Below, in pieces: positions 1 to 8,674 of a stretch of DNA of 64,000 nt. The notes under the pieces were generated by a model. The model saw nothing but the letters and a program-made list of their open reading frames with translations, was not told where the DNA came from and ran no database searches. Within the stretch, counting starts at the first letter, position 1. Every line of letters starts with the position of its first letter. Where the stretch lies: NCBI RefSeq assembly GCF_032248455.1, contig NZ_JAVTTP010000001.1, positions 186,001-250,000 on the forward strand, given 5' to 3'. The translations under genes were made by a program, and so were the position numbers. The DNA is from Pricia mediterranea (lineage in GTDB: Bacteria; Bacteroidota; Bacteroidia; Flavobacteriales; Flavobacteriaceae).

Positions 1-1
1 T

Positions 2-277
2 ATTGATAATAGGGCAATCACGGAGATAATTGAAAATATCTGGACGGCAAAAAGCAAAAGACAATTAATATTTACCAGTCATAATGCAAATTTGGTAGTT
101 AACGGGGACGCTGAGCTTGTTGTTTGCTGCGACTATAAAGAGTCAAGTCAACAGACACAGGGAGAAATCAAGCACGAGGGAGCTATAGACAATTCTGAAA
201 TTAGGGATGAGATTACTCTAATAATGGAAGGTGGTGAAAAGGCCTTCAAACTGAGGAAGGAAAAATATGGCTTCTAA
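2..277 (+). CDS. C-terminal end of a TrlF-like AAA/ABC-type ATPase (partial, 5' end outside window)
   Basis: The frame is open from base 2, so the protein starts upstream of the window; the last 91 residues are visible. They contain RQLIFTSHNANLVVNGDAEL, the H-loop strand found at the end of ABC/SMC-like ATPase heads, followed by a GAIDN..IRDEI..IMEGGEKAF.LR.EKYGF tail. From memory of the family this matches the C-terminus of TrlF-type proteins (PHP phosphoesterase plus ATPase), which occur in defence islands. The PHP domain and Walker motifs lie outside the window and cannot be checked. A second gene follows after 51 bases on the same strand and may be cotranscribed. The ATPase class is fairly certain; the TrlF assignment is less so. 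Confidence 0.65.
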   Translation: MDNRAITEIIENIWTAKSKRQLIFTSHNANLVVNGDAELVVCCDYKESSQQTQGEIKHEGAIDNSEIRDEITLIMEGGEKAFKLRKEKYGF

Positions 278-328
278 AAATGATTATTAAATAATTTACG
301 TAATTTATATTCTTAAAAACCATCACAA

Positions 329-691
329 ATGCAGGATTTAAAATTGGGATTAGAGGGGGATAACAACCAAATTTTGGATTATCTGGTTGACAACATCATT
401 ATAGAGGGTCTTTACATCACGGCCGATAATAGTAAGATTCGTGCAAATTGTACAGTATTCAACATCCGAATGACTGACCCCATTTCAGATAATCAAATAG
501 CCCATAGGATTACAAAAATCAACAACGTATCCATTCTTACAATTAAATCTTCAGACGAAAATCTTGTTCAGTTTCTTATCGGCAATGATTTGGATATCGA
601 GGAAATGAAAAGTTTGCCCAGAGAGATGCTTTCTAGGGAAGTCGAAAATTTAATTCAACAGGCTTATATGATGGCTTCTTTCAAATTATAG
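329..691 (+). CDS. Hypothetical 120-residue protein downstream of the TrlF-like gene
   Basis: I do not recognise this family. It is a soluble-looking acidic protein of mixed alpha/beta pattern with no signal peptide, membrane segment or catalytic signature. It begins at an ATG 51 bases after the TrlF-like gene, on the same strand, which suggests a two-gene unit. It converges with the next gene, leaving only 7 bases between the stop codons. Its company makes a defence accessory role possible, but nothing in the sequence itself shows this. Confidence 0.6.
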   Translation: MQDLKLGLEGDNNQILDYLVDNIIIEGLYITADNSKIRANCTVFNIRMTDPISDNQIAHRITKINNVSILTIKSSDENLVQFLIGNDLDIEEMKSLPREMLSREVENLIQQAYMMASFKL

Positions 692-698
692 GGTACTA

Positions 699-1742
699 TT
701 AAAGGGAAAGAAGTATATCTTGAGATTCCAAAACTTCTTCTCCAAAATTAAATATAAACTTAATCTCAATACAGTTTCCAGGCAAACCGTCCAAAAACTC
801 TTCAAGTTTGACATGAAATCTTGTGGGCTCTTTGGCCCTGAAAATTATTGGGTCTTCCAGTTCTTTCGTTGTCTTCTTTTTTGAGAAATCAACTTTCATT
901 GCAAACATATCAAGAGACTTTAATATCCGTTCCGGTCCCGGCCCTTTCATTACCGTCCAGAAATCCATTACGCAGACGGTAATGCTGTACAATAGGAACA
1001 AACGATTGGAATTATTGATAAAAGAAAAATCAAATATCGGATCCTTTATTTTATTTTCAGGGGGAATCCCTTGTTCATTGCAGATAAAAACATTTTTTTT
1101 CGATTCGGAGACACTCCAATTGCATCTTTTGGCATCAAGGATCACCCTAACCAACTGAAAGCCTAAAGAATCGTCTTGAGCGTGTTGGAATAATTCAGGG
1201 TAATAGGATTGACCAATATGAGGATGTCTCATCATCAGATCAATAATTTTGGTATGCCCCCAATGCTCAATGGTAAAATAGTCGCGCATGGGAAAATCCC
1301 CATGCTTAATTTTGAAATCAACCATATCGTCTAGAGTAAAGTTGAATTCCAGCCCTTTCTTAAGCTCTTCAAACCAACTGATTTGGGATTTCAAGAAGTC
1401 TTCAGGAGTAATGAGTATCCATGAAATCAGATTTTCATTTTCCTCAAATGCTTTCCTAACGGATTCTTTTATGTTTTTTTTCTGGTGGGATGTTAGGTTT
1501 TGTGGATAAAACTTATATTGATAACCGGTTATTTGGGTACCAATTTTTCTGGGGCTTTTTGATTTTGAAAAGGCATCTAATCCCTTGTAATCTCCATTAG
1601 CATCCGAAAATGAATTGAAACGATGGTTGATACACTCCATTTCTGAGGCCAACAAAAGATTCATTATACGTGCGAACTCATTTCCACCCTCGCTTCCGCG
1701 ATTGATTCTTTGGTAAAGGGTAGAAACATTGAGTATTGGCAT
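699..1742 (-). CDS. Hypothetical protein with PD-(D/E)XK nuclease-like N-terminus
   Basis: A 347-residue soluble protein. Residues 20-80 read like a restriction-endonuclease fold: a helix with E22 and E34, then GDYKGLDAF with D56, then a strand GYQYKFYP carrying Q75 and K77. The spacing of Asp and the QxK pair fits PD-(D/E)XK enzymes of the QxK type. The rest (80-347) is unassigned, with a WILITPEDF segment at about 108-116. It lies convergent to the small gene before it and divergent from the DUF4209 gene, between putative antiviral genes. I infer a defence nuclease or effector; the exact family is unknown and the catalytic assignment rests on motif reading only. Confidence 0.6.
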   Translation of the reverse strand: MPILNVSTLYQRINRGSEGGNEFARIMNLLLASEMECINHRFNSFSDANGDYKGLDAFSKSKSPRKIGTQITGYQYKFYPQNLTSHQKKNIKESVRKAFEENENLISWILITPEDFLKSQISWFEELKKGLEFNFTLDDMVDFKIKHGDFPMRDYFTIEHWGHTKIIDLMMRHPHIGQSYYPELFQHAQDDSLGFQLVRVILDAKRCNWSVSESKKNVFICNEQGIPPENKIKDPIFDFSFINNSNRLFLLYSITVCVMDFWTVMKGPGPERILKSLDMFAMKVDFSKKKTTKELEDPIIFRAKEPTRFHVKLEEFLDGLPGNCIEIKFIFNFGEEVLESQDILLSL

Positions 1743-1910
1743 TGATTTCTTTTTATTAGGTTAATCCATACTTCGAACTATCATTTGAAAAGGGAATTTC
1801 ACTAGCTTTAGAAAACAACCTTATCCAAAAATATGCTAGAAGATAAAGAATTACTGAAAACTGAATCACTATCCCAATTTTACTAGTACATCGAAAAGAA
1901 TGCCATAAGG

Positions 1911-3680
1911 TTGAAGTTGAACTATGCACTTGTTTCTTCCATTGCACATTACAAGGAAAAAACTGAAATATCCCACGAAAAAAAACAATTGGTTTGGGAA
2001 ATGGAGTTTTTTCTTTTTGAGATAAGAGGAAATATCCTTTTCCCTTTGTCCAATTCGTATGATGTCAATAAGGAAGAGACTTCCCAATTTCCGGATAAAA
2101 TGGAAACCAAAAGAAAAATGGGTTACCTGAAGAAAAGAGCGGAGACTTCCGAGTCAAATCTATTGAAGGCAAAATACCATCACTTACTATGGATTGCTGC
2201 TGAGACCAAGAATAAAAAGCACGCTATGGTAGCAATTCACCATTATGTTGAGCTGATTGCAGATTATTTCCGGTTCGGGAATAATACCAACAGCTATGTT
2301 GGAAGTGAAATCCAGGAGTGTTTTGAATTGATTACGGGACTAAGTAGTCAAATCAATCATTTTGAACAGGTGAAAAGACTTAAGAACGAACTACTTTTCC
2401 ATACCGGTGCATTTGATGCTCATGAAAAAATAGGCATTATTGAAACCATGTTGGCCTTTCCAAAGGTATTTAAGGCCAAGGATTTTGAAAATATCCCAGA
2501 GCTTCTTCATGAATTACTCGAAAGTAGCAATCATGCGATAGATGACTTTCATTTGGTTGAAAGTCATATTCCAATTGCTTTGAAGGTTGTTGCGAAGAAG
2601 GGACTTAGTCCTAAGAAATGGCATCTTATGGCCGGTCATGCCTATGTCAGATTGGCCGAACATGACACGAGGGAAGCTAAAAACTTTATGAACCTGGACA
2701 GCCTTGCACACGCAATTCATTCGTTTGGTCTAGCTGGTGCTTTGGAAGAAAAGAAAAAGGCAGAACAATCTTATTTTGAACTGAAACCCAAGGTGAAGTT
2801 GGACACATTTGTCCATCCTCTTTCTGAGGAAAGTATAAAGATTCTAAAGGAAACCAACGAAGAACTAAAAGTAAGGGCGCGAGAACTCTTGAAGCGGACA
2901 CCGAACCAGATATACAAGTATCTTTCCTTGCCCTTTTATTTTCCAAAATATGAGGACGCAAAAAAACAAGCTGACAAAACTCCCTCTGAACCTTTTCTGC
3001 AGTTTGCCAAACAGGTTCGTTTTGATACAAATAAAAATATAATGTTTGATGAAAGGGGTACTGATGAATATGTGGCCGTTCTTAGGGAATTTGGCTATCG
3101 CATGGAGGAAACGATGCTTCCCTTTCTGCACCACACATTTTTCTTTGGCATTCGGTCTGGACACCTGACCTATCTTAACTTTTTGGAATACTTCTTGGAA
3201 TATACGTGGATAGGTAAACCACATCTGAAATTTGATCTCGGTGGAAATCCCATTGAAACCAATTGGGCCAATTTATTGGCACCCGCTGTGCTGGATTTTT
3301 TTAACCAAATATTGGCATGGGGAACATCCACTCATTATGTCCCAAACTTTGTTCTGTGCGTGGATAGCCTTACTTTAAAACTGGAGGGACTTTTTAGAAA
3401 TTTCTGTGAAAGGCTTAATGTCCCTACAAGTGAAGGGAAGGAAAAGGGTATACAAGAGGTTTTACTTCATAGGATTTTCGACAATAAGGTCATTAAGGAG
3501 TACTTTGACCAAGAAGACTTACTTCTGTTCGATTACGCTTTTTCAGACAGCCCAGGGTTGAATCTCCGAAATAACATAGCACATTCCTTTTACAATGAAA
3601 AAGACTATACCTCCAAAAAGATGCTGTTGCTCATTGCCGTGCTGTTGCGGTTGGGAAAATATAACATCTCACAAAAGTGA
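1911..3680 (+). CDS. DUF4209-like protein with C-terminal HEPN-type RNNxAH motif
   Basis: A 589-residue, largely helical protein. Near the C-terminus (about 549-560) is LNLRNNIAHSF, the RNNxxH signature I associate with DUF4209; R553 to H558 also fits the R-X4-H pattern of HEPN ribonucleases. A helical N-terminal region precedes it. The upstream in-frame stop is at 1884-1886. The first usable start is TTG at 1911, and an ATG at 2001 (30 residues in) is the alternative. The gene ends 12 bases from the convergent STAND gene. HEPN proteins are frequent toxins in phage defence, so an RNA-cleaving role is a reasonable inference, not a demonstrated one. Confidence 0.7.
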   Translation: MKLNYALVSSIAHYKEKTEISHEKKQLVWEMEFFLFEIRGNILFPLSNSYDVNKEETSQFPDKMETKRKMGYLKKRAETSESNLLKAKYHHLLWIAAETKNKKHAMVAIHHYVELIADYFRFGNNTNSYVGSEIQECFELITGLSSQINHFEQVKRLKNELLFHTGAFDAHEKIGIIETMLAFPKVFKAKDFENIPELLHELLESSNHAIDDFHLVESHIPIALKVVAKKGLSPKKWHLMAGHAYVRLAEHDTREAKNFMNLDSLAHAIHSFGLAGALEEKKKAEQSYFELKPKVKLDTFVHPLSEESIKILKETNEELKVRARELLKRTPNQIYKYLSLPFYFPKYEDAKKQADKTPSEPFLQFAKQVRFDTNKNIMFDERGTDEYVAVLREFGYRMEETMLPFLHHTFFFGIRSGHLTYLNFLEYFLEYTWIGKPHLKFDLGGNPIETNWANLLAPAVLDFFNQILAWGTSTHYVPNFVLCVDSLTLKLEGLFRNFCERLNVPTSEGKEKGIQEVLLHRIFDNKVIKEYFDQEDLLLFDYAFSDSPGLNLRNNIAHSFYNEKDYTSKKMLLLIAVLLRLGKYNISQK

Positions 3681-3692
3681 TGAAGGATTTGA

Positions 3693-6600
3693 TCATTGGT
3701 CCTTTTGGTTACTGAATGTTTCATCCCAAAATTTATGGCTTCTAAGCTCCTTGCTCTCCTTCCATATGAAATACTTCTTTACACGCTGGGCATGAAAGTC
3801 CTTGTCCAGATTTTTGTTGAACGGGTTCTTCCTAGAAAAGAATTGGGCGAACCAGCATAGTTGAAGCCCTTCGTCCTCTAGTGCCTTTTGCAGCATGCCC
3901 CATTTGACCACAAGCAGCTCCTGTCGGTCTTCAAATGATCCTTCTGAAACCTCGGAAATCTCTCCTACAATGGTATCGTTCGGATTTAAAAACTTACTGT
4001 TTTTGTAATCGCTTATTCCTAAAAGAGTCCTAATTTTTTTGGATGGGATATAGACTTCCTTTTCTCCCTGGGTATCGTTTTTGGTAACACTTGTACGAGT
4101 AAATGAAAAGGATACATCTTCTGATATAAATATTTTATTTTCTCTTTCTTCAATCCAGTCCATCCATACAATATCCGTTGGGTTGGCATATACGTCAGTA
4201 TCTGCAACAGCCTGATAGCTATCGCTGCTTCCCAGCCAATATCTGTTATCAGGTTGGTTGACAACAATATCCTTGAGTACCCCGAAATTCTCTTTTTTGA
4301 TGATACAGGCTTGGGTCAGTAAAGAAGTGGTAACCGTTTCGGTCTTATTGTTTAAATAAGTGTACCCATATAGGCCAACAGCGGTTTCACCTTCATTCAA
4401 AAAGTCGAAATTTTTAAAAAATAGCCACTTGTTGAAATCCAGATTTGGATCCTTTAGAACGGCTTTTTCTATGTCCTCCTGAAGTTTATCGGAGGGTGTT
4501 ATTTCCGTGGCAAGGGGTTCCTTGATCCGCCAAATGGTGTTCCGTCTTTCCAGAAGATGGTCCATGGTTTCCTCATCCATTACATCTTCAACCGGATTGT
4601 GAATCAGTGTAAGCACGTTATAGTTGGTAATCCAGTCTCTTTCCAGACTATAGGAACGTTCCGCATAGGGCAGGTAATCCGATAGGTAGCCCTGCAGATA
4701 ATGCACCGCCAACCAAGTATATTTTTCCTCATAGGTATATATCTTGCTTTTTGATCCATGCGAGGCATCAGTGAACCAACTGCCTTTAGTTCTAGTCAGC
4801 CCCAGCCCTTTAATATAATTAAGGGCAGCGGACATGCCCCAGGATCGCGAATATATCTCCTTATTCCCATAACTCTTCCGGTATTGGTCAAGAAATTGGT
4901 GCTCGGGCCTGACACTTTCTTCCTCGACCCCGTTCTTGGCCTCGTGACCTGTCAAAAATCTTTGGTAGGCCTTTTCAATAACGTACCATGCCAGGTCATG
5001 TACAATTGGATAATGTTCTCGACGGGCCTTACGCAAATAGTCCGTATCCAATTTCAATAGCCTAAAATCCCCTATTGGGCGTGGTCTGGCCAGGGCCACT
5101 TTTTCCTCTGAAATCAGACCAAACTGGTGCGCCCTTTCTACTATTGCCCTAAAACCTTGTCGGACGATGACATTTCGATGTTTGCCGCGGTGCTCAAAAA
5201 TGTTGGCAAGGGCCCATTCAGACAGTTCTTGGAGACCGTTGAAGTCCTTCAGCCTACTGGCAATGCCCAAGGTAATGGATGCCAAATCTTCTTGGATTTG
5301 GGGGTCATTACAGTCAAAAATTTTATCAAGAAGCAGCTTATACCTCTTTGGATTTAAAATACCCCAGCCCGTAAGGGCCGAAGAAATCTTTTCCCGTAAT
5401 TCCCTATCAATGGTGGATAGACCCCAGGCCAGGATTAAGGGGAACCCGTCATGCTGGGCATCATTTGAAACACTGGGCTGATCCAGTACATTATCGGTCA
5501 AAAGTTTCCTTAATGTATAGTTGGCCCGGTAGATGAAACGTTCAGATTCACTGAAGCCGTTCATTTCCTCATTATCCAGATCGGACCAGATTTTATCCCT
5601 TTTAAAGACCGTGGGCTGCCCCATCAAGATTTCGTGCAACCAATTTGCATTAAAAAATTCACCATGGCCTTTTGCGGAAGGTATAATCAGTTTTTTGATG
5701 ACCTTAAACCGGATTTCATAATTCTTGAAAAAGAGTTCCATGACATAGGAATCATATTTTGCGCCCAGAGATTTGGGGGCCCTTCGCAATGCTTCCAATT
5801 GCAAATCAAGAATCTGGTCCTGGGAAAGCCCATCTACAAGGAAATCTTCCTCACCGATGAGTTTTTCCTGTTCATTGAAGATTCGGGAAACCAGATTTTG
5901 AATGATTTGCCTGTTTGGTGCAATGGATTTTATCGCAAAATCCTTTTTGGGTAGCTGGTGCACAGGAATAGCTAGGGGCCTAAAAAGTATATCCGGAAGT
6001 TTATCTTCGCTTTCCGTTTTTATGTTCTCATAGATTTCCTCACTGATCAGGGTCTCGATGATGGATTGGTAGGTGATGCTGTATTTTCTTATTCGTTTTT
6101 CCAGAACTCCTGTTTTTTCCAAACTTTCATATTGGGTCAGGACACCATTGCTGGCAAGGAATTGTAGAAGGTTTGTAGCCGCTTCAGGGGTAAAAAAAGC
6201 CCCTTCGTCTTGACTAAGCAGTTGGACCAACTCTTTATGTGTTATACTTCCGCTTACATAGAATGCTTTGGATAGTATGGACAAACCATCTATAACAGGG
6301 GCTTCTGTAATGGTTATGCCCGTTCCGGTGTTCTGAATGAATTCCGTATTGAGACGCGCTACTTTCAGGTTCAGCAACTTTTGAACGGTTGTCTCGACCC
6401 TTCCAAGTTCATCTAGGTTTTGACCCTCATATTCTTCGCAAAACAGCCTTAGGGCAAAAAGGCTGGTAAGTCCCTGTATCGGGTATGATAGTTTTCCCGT
6501 AATCCGATAGTGTTCAAAATACGGACCGATGACCTCGTCTATCTGAACGTCACCATCACCCTCCAGGCGCACCTCTTCCGCCAATGAATCGATATCTTTG

Positions 6601-8057
6601 GAATTGTCGTAAAAATAGTGTCGTGCGGTAAACACAAATTTGATTCTCGGATATCGTAGAGTGATTTCCGTGGTTTCCGCTATTCGATCATACCACTCCT
6701 CTTTCTTTTCAATGGCTTCCTCAAGTCCATCAATACTGATGAGCACAACAGTTTTGGGGTAGTCGGGTTCTTGGCCATGATCTAGGGCCATGGCTTTTTG
6801 TACGTCATTTTTGATCGCTAGGGTCTCCAAGGCGGAAAAAAGCTCGTTCTTCGTCCATCCCTGAACATCCAGGGCTTTTTCCAAAATACTGGTCCAACTC
6901 TTACTATTGGCTGTTTTGGCCCTGATCAAGATTGCGGGATAGTCGTTGTCGATGGCCAGTTCCACAACGTTGGCCAAACCTTGGGTCTTTCCAGTTCCAG
7001 GGCCACCAAAGACAAACTTTCTTGAGACATTCAATAAACTCCCAATATCCATGAAAAAACCAATGGGGTATATCCGAAGGAGATCTCTGATCAACCCTTT
7101 TAGATCATAAACGGTGTTTTTTTCAACGTTGGTGGGCCTGAGGTCATCCAGATAGGTCTCCAAAATGGAAAGGCCCTCTGGTTCCGGACAATCCGAAATT
7201 ACCCTGTAATCCATGTTGGAAGCCATGATCTCCCTTATCAGATCGGAAGCGATCCCATTTGCCTTAGACAAATACCTATCCACTTCCTCCATGGCTGACA
7301 ATAGGTTTTTTTTGGAAACCATATCGCGAAAGCTCTCTAATAACTTAGCCGTCTTTTGGATTTTTGTCTGTACTTCCTGGACCCTGGAAATAAGTGCCAC
7401 CCGATACTTTTTGGAAAAAATCAGTTGACCCACTTGTTCGTGGATGACACCTTGTGTATGCAAGGCGGGAACATAACGTTCCTTAAGCCAATTATTGGTT
7501 TTTTGAAACCGGAATTGCTCAATCAACAACGAAAAGTCTATAGTTTCCTTGTCAAACCAGTAACGGTGAATGCCATCATTGCCCGGGAGTTGTAATTCCC
7601 TGAGAATATCATCTGTTGTCCACCAGGTCAGTGTTAAGTCCTTGTGAAGGTCTTTTATATCGGATGCTAGTTTGTTTACCCTATCTTCTTCGGTATTTTT
7701 GGGGATTTTACCTCCTTTCCCTCTTTTTTTTGAAGCAAGATTTCTTGGGATACAAATGATATATTTGGAAATGTTTGGACGTATTTTCAGAGCTGTGGTA
7801 ATGGATTTTTTGATTTGATTGATTTGGGAAGTCCGCATGGCGGTAGGGAACCATTTGGACTGTACCGCCACAATGGTGCCAGTATGGAGTGCACCATAGG
7901 CTTCAATACCTCCGTCTCCCCCAGCTCCATTGATTACCCTAAACCTCGCTAGGTCTTTTTTATAATTTCTGTGCAAATACCTTTCAAAAAGTTGATTGCA
8001 CAGTGTCTCGAAAGCATTCTCGGGACTATCGCCATAAGTTTTGAAGTTATTCCACAT
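3693..8057 (-). CDS. Avs-like antiviral STAND NTPase with N-terminal PD-(D/E)XK nuclease
   Basis: A 1454-residue protein in three parts. Residues 1-110 look like a Mrr/Cap4-type nuclease: GAGGDGGIEAY (D48, E52) then AVQSKW (Q66-K68). Residues 340-580 are a STAND-type P-loop NTPase: Walker A GGPGTGKT at 351-358, Walker B VVLISIDGLEE around D443, and a sensor strand FVFTARH at 474-480. Residues 600-1454 are long and helical with no catalytic motif, as in the sensor part of Avs proteins. In that family the C-terminus senses phage proteins, the NTPase oligomerises and the nuclease is switched on to degrade DNA. Which Avs type this is, and what it senses, cannot be read from sequence. It starts at the ATG at 8057. 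Alternative: another nuclease-NTPase of the same architecture. Confidence 0.8.
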   Translation of the reverse strand: MWNNFKTYGDSPENAFETLCNQLFERYLHRNYKKDLARFRVINGAGGDGGIEAYGALHTGTIVAVQSKWFPTAMRTSQINQIKKSITTALKIRPNISKYIICIPRNLASKKRGKGGKIPKNTEEDRVNKLASDIKDLHKDLTLTWWTTDDILRELQLPGNDGIHRYWFDKETIDFSLLIEQFRFQKTNNWLKERYVPALHTQGVIHEQVGQLIFSKKYRVALISRVQEVQTKIQKTAKLLESFRDMVSKKNLLSAMEEVDRYLSKANGIASDLIREIMASNMDYRVISDCPEPEGLSILETYLDDLRPTNVEKNTVYDLKGLIRDLLRIYPIGFFMDIGSLLNVSRKFVFGGPGTGKTQGLANVVELAIDNDYPAILIRAKTANSKSWTSILEKALDVQGWTKNELFSALETLAIKNDVQKAMALDHGQEPDYPKTVVLISIDGLEEAIEKKEEWYDRIAETTEITLRYPRIKFVFTARHYFYDNSKDIDSLAEEVRLEGDGDVQIDEVIGPYFEHYRITGKLSYPIQGLTSLFALRLFCEEYEGQNLDELGRVETTVQKLLNLKVARLNTEFIQNTGTGITITEAPVIDGLSILSKAFYVSGSITHKELVQLLSQDEGAFFTPEAATNLLQFLASNGVLTQYESLEKTGVLEKRIRKYSITYQSIIETLISEEIYENIKTESEDKLPDILFRPLAIPVHQLPKKDFAIKSIAPNRQIIQNLVSRIFNEQEKLIGEEDFLVDGLSQDQILDLQLEALRRAPKSLGAKYDSYVMELFFKNYEIRFKVIKKLIIPSAKGHGEFFNANWLHEILMGQPTVFKRDKIWSDLDNEEMNGFSESERFIYRANYTLRKLLTDNVLDQPSVSNDAQHDGFPLILAWGLSTIDRELREKISSALTGWGILNPKRYKLLLDKIFDCNDPQIQEDLASITLGIASRLKDFNGLQELSEWALANIFEHRGKHRNVIVRQGFRAIVERAHQFGLISEEKVALARPRPIGDFRLLKLDTDYLRKARREHYPIVHDLAWYVIEKAYQRFLTGHEAKNGVEEESVRPEHQFLDQYRKSYGNKEIYSRSWGMSAALNYIKGLGLTRTKGSWFTDASHGSKSKIYTYEEKYTWLAVHYLQGYLSDYLPYAERSYSLERDWITNYNVLTLIHNPVEDVMDEETMDHLLERRNTIWRIKEPLATEITPSDKLQEDIEKAVLKDPNLDFNKWLFFKNFDFLNEGETAVGLYGYTYLNNKTETVTTSLLTQACIIKKENFGVLKDIVVNQPDNRYWLGSSDSYQAVADTDVYANPTDIVWMDWIEERENKIFISEDVSFSFTRTSVTKNDTQGEKEVYIPSKKIRTLLGISDYKNSKFLNPNDTIVGEISEVSEGSFEDRQELLVVKWGMLQKALEDEGLQLCWFAQFFSRKNPFNKNLDKDFHAQRVKKYFIWKESKELRSHKFWDETFSNQKDQ

Positions 8058-8402
8058 ATGTACAAGTTAATGTACCCTAAAGATAATTAATCTACATGCT
8101 AAGGTTTTGAGAAATACTAACTTTGATATATCGAAATGGAATAGTAAATACTACTCTTTACATTATACCAATTGGATATTGTTTTAGGATTACCGTTAAA
8201 CTCAGGTACATTCTATTTAAAAAATCAAAACTCTTAACAAAATACGCTTTTTATAAAGAGTCTAAATCTGCTAGCAGTCATGAAATAAATGATTTTCAAG
8301 GCAGAACCAATGGAGAATTTTGATGATTGAAAACAGTAAAGAGTTCCAAAAAAGTCATTTTTGCGAAATATTCAACTAAGAATGCAGAAACCACCTTGCC
8401 CC
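8058..8402. other. Intergenic region between defence island and mobilization module
   Basis: About 345 AT-rich bases without a convincing gene. A small imperfect inverted repeat (GTACA..TGTAC) lies at 8060-8075 just upstream of the STAND gene and could be part of its promoter or operator. A 66-codon frame at 8123-8323 looks random. This is a plausible cargo insertion boundary, but no terminal repeats were recognised. Confidence 0.4.
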
Positions 8403-8648
8403 CTACTCGTTCAAAGTAATATAATAGCCATTATTAACCTTTATGGATATTTCCCCTTTCCTGAGTTTTTGATTGACCGCATCAATATCCTCATAAGCGT
8501 ACAAGTATTTTTTACCCACTTTAAAGAAACTAACTAACCCCAATTCCCGCAGGGCCTGCATAATTTGGCCATTATAAGATACGCCAAGCTTTTCGCAAAA
8601 CGCCTTTCCGGTCAGATTAAGTGGCTGTATGTTTACCTGATTACTCAT
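8403..8648 (-). CDS. Small helix-turn-helix DNA-binding protein (excisionase-like)
   Basis: An 81-residue protein whose central part (about 14-60) reads as a winged-helix/MerR-type DNA-binding domain: LTGKAFCEKLGVSYNGQIMQALRELGL, then the beta-wing FFKVGKKYLYAYEDIDAV. Such small proteins in mobile elements act as excisionases or regulators of mobilization genes. It is the last gene of the minus-strand mobC-relaxase unit, 26 bases after the relaxase stop. No recombinase is visible near it, so a regulatory role is as likely as an excisionase role. Confidence 0.65.
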   Translation of the reverse strand: MSNQVNIQPLNLTGKAFCEKLGVSYNGQIMQALRELGLVSFFKVGKKYLYAYEDIDAVNQKLRKGEISIKVNNGYYITLNE

Positions 8649-8674
8649 TGAATCTAATAGTGCCCAAAGCCAGT

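Noticed and set aside
8123-8323. 66-codon plus-strand frame in the gap beside the STAND gene
   Set aside because: AT-rich random-looking sequence without a family, ribosome site or conserved neighbours.
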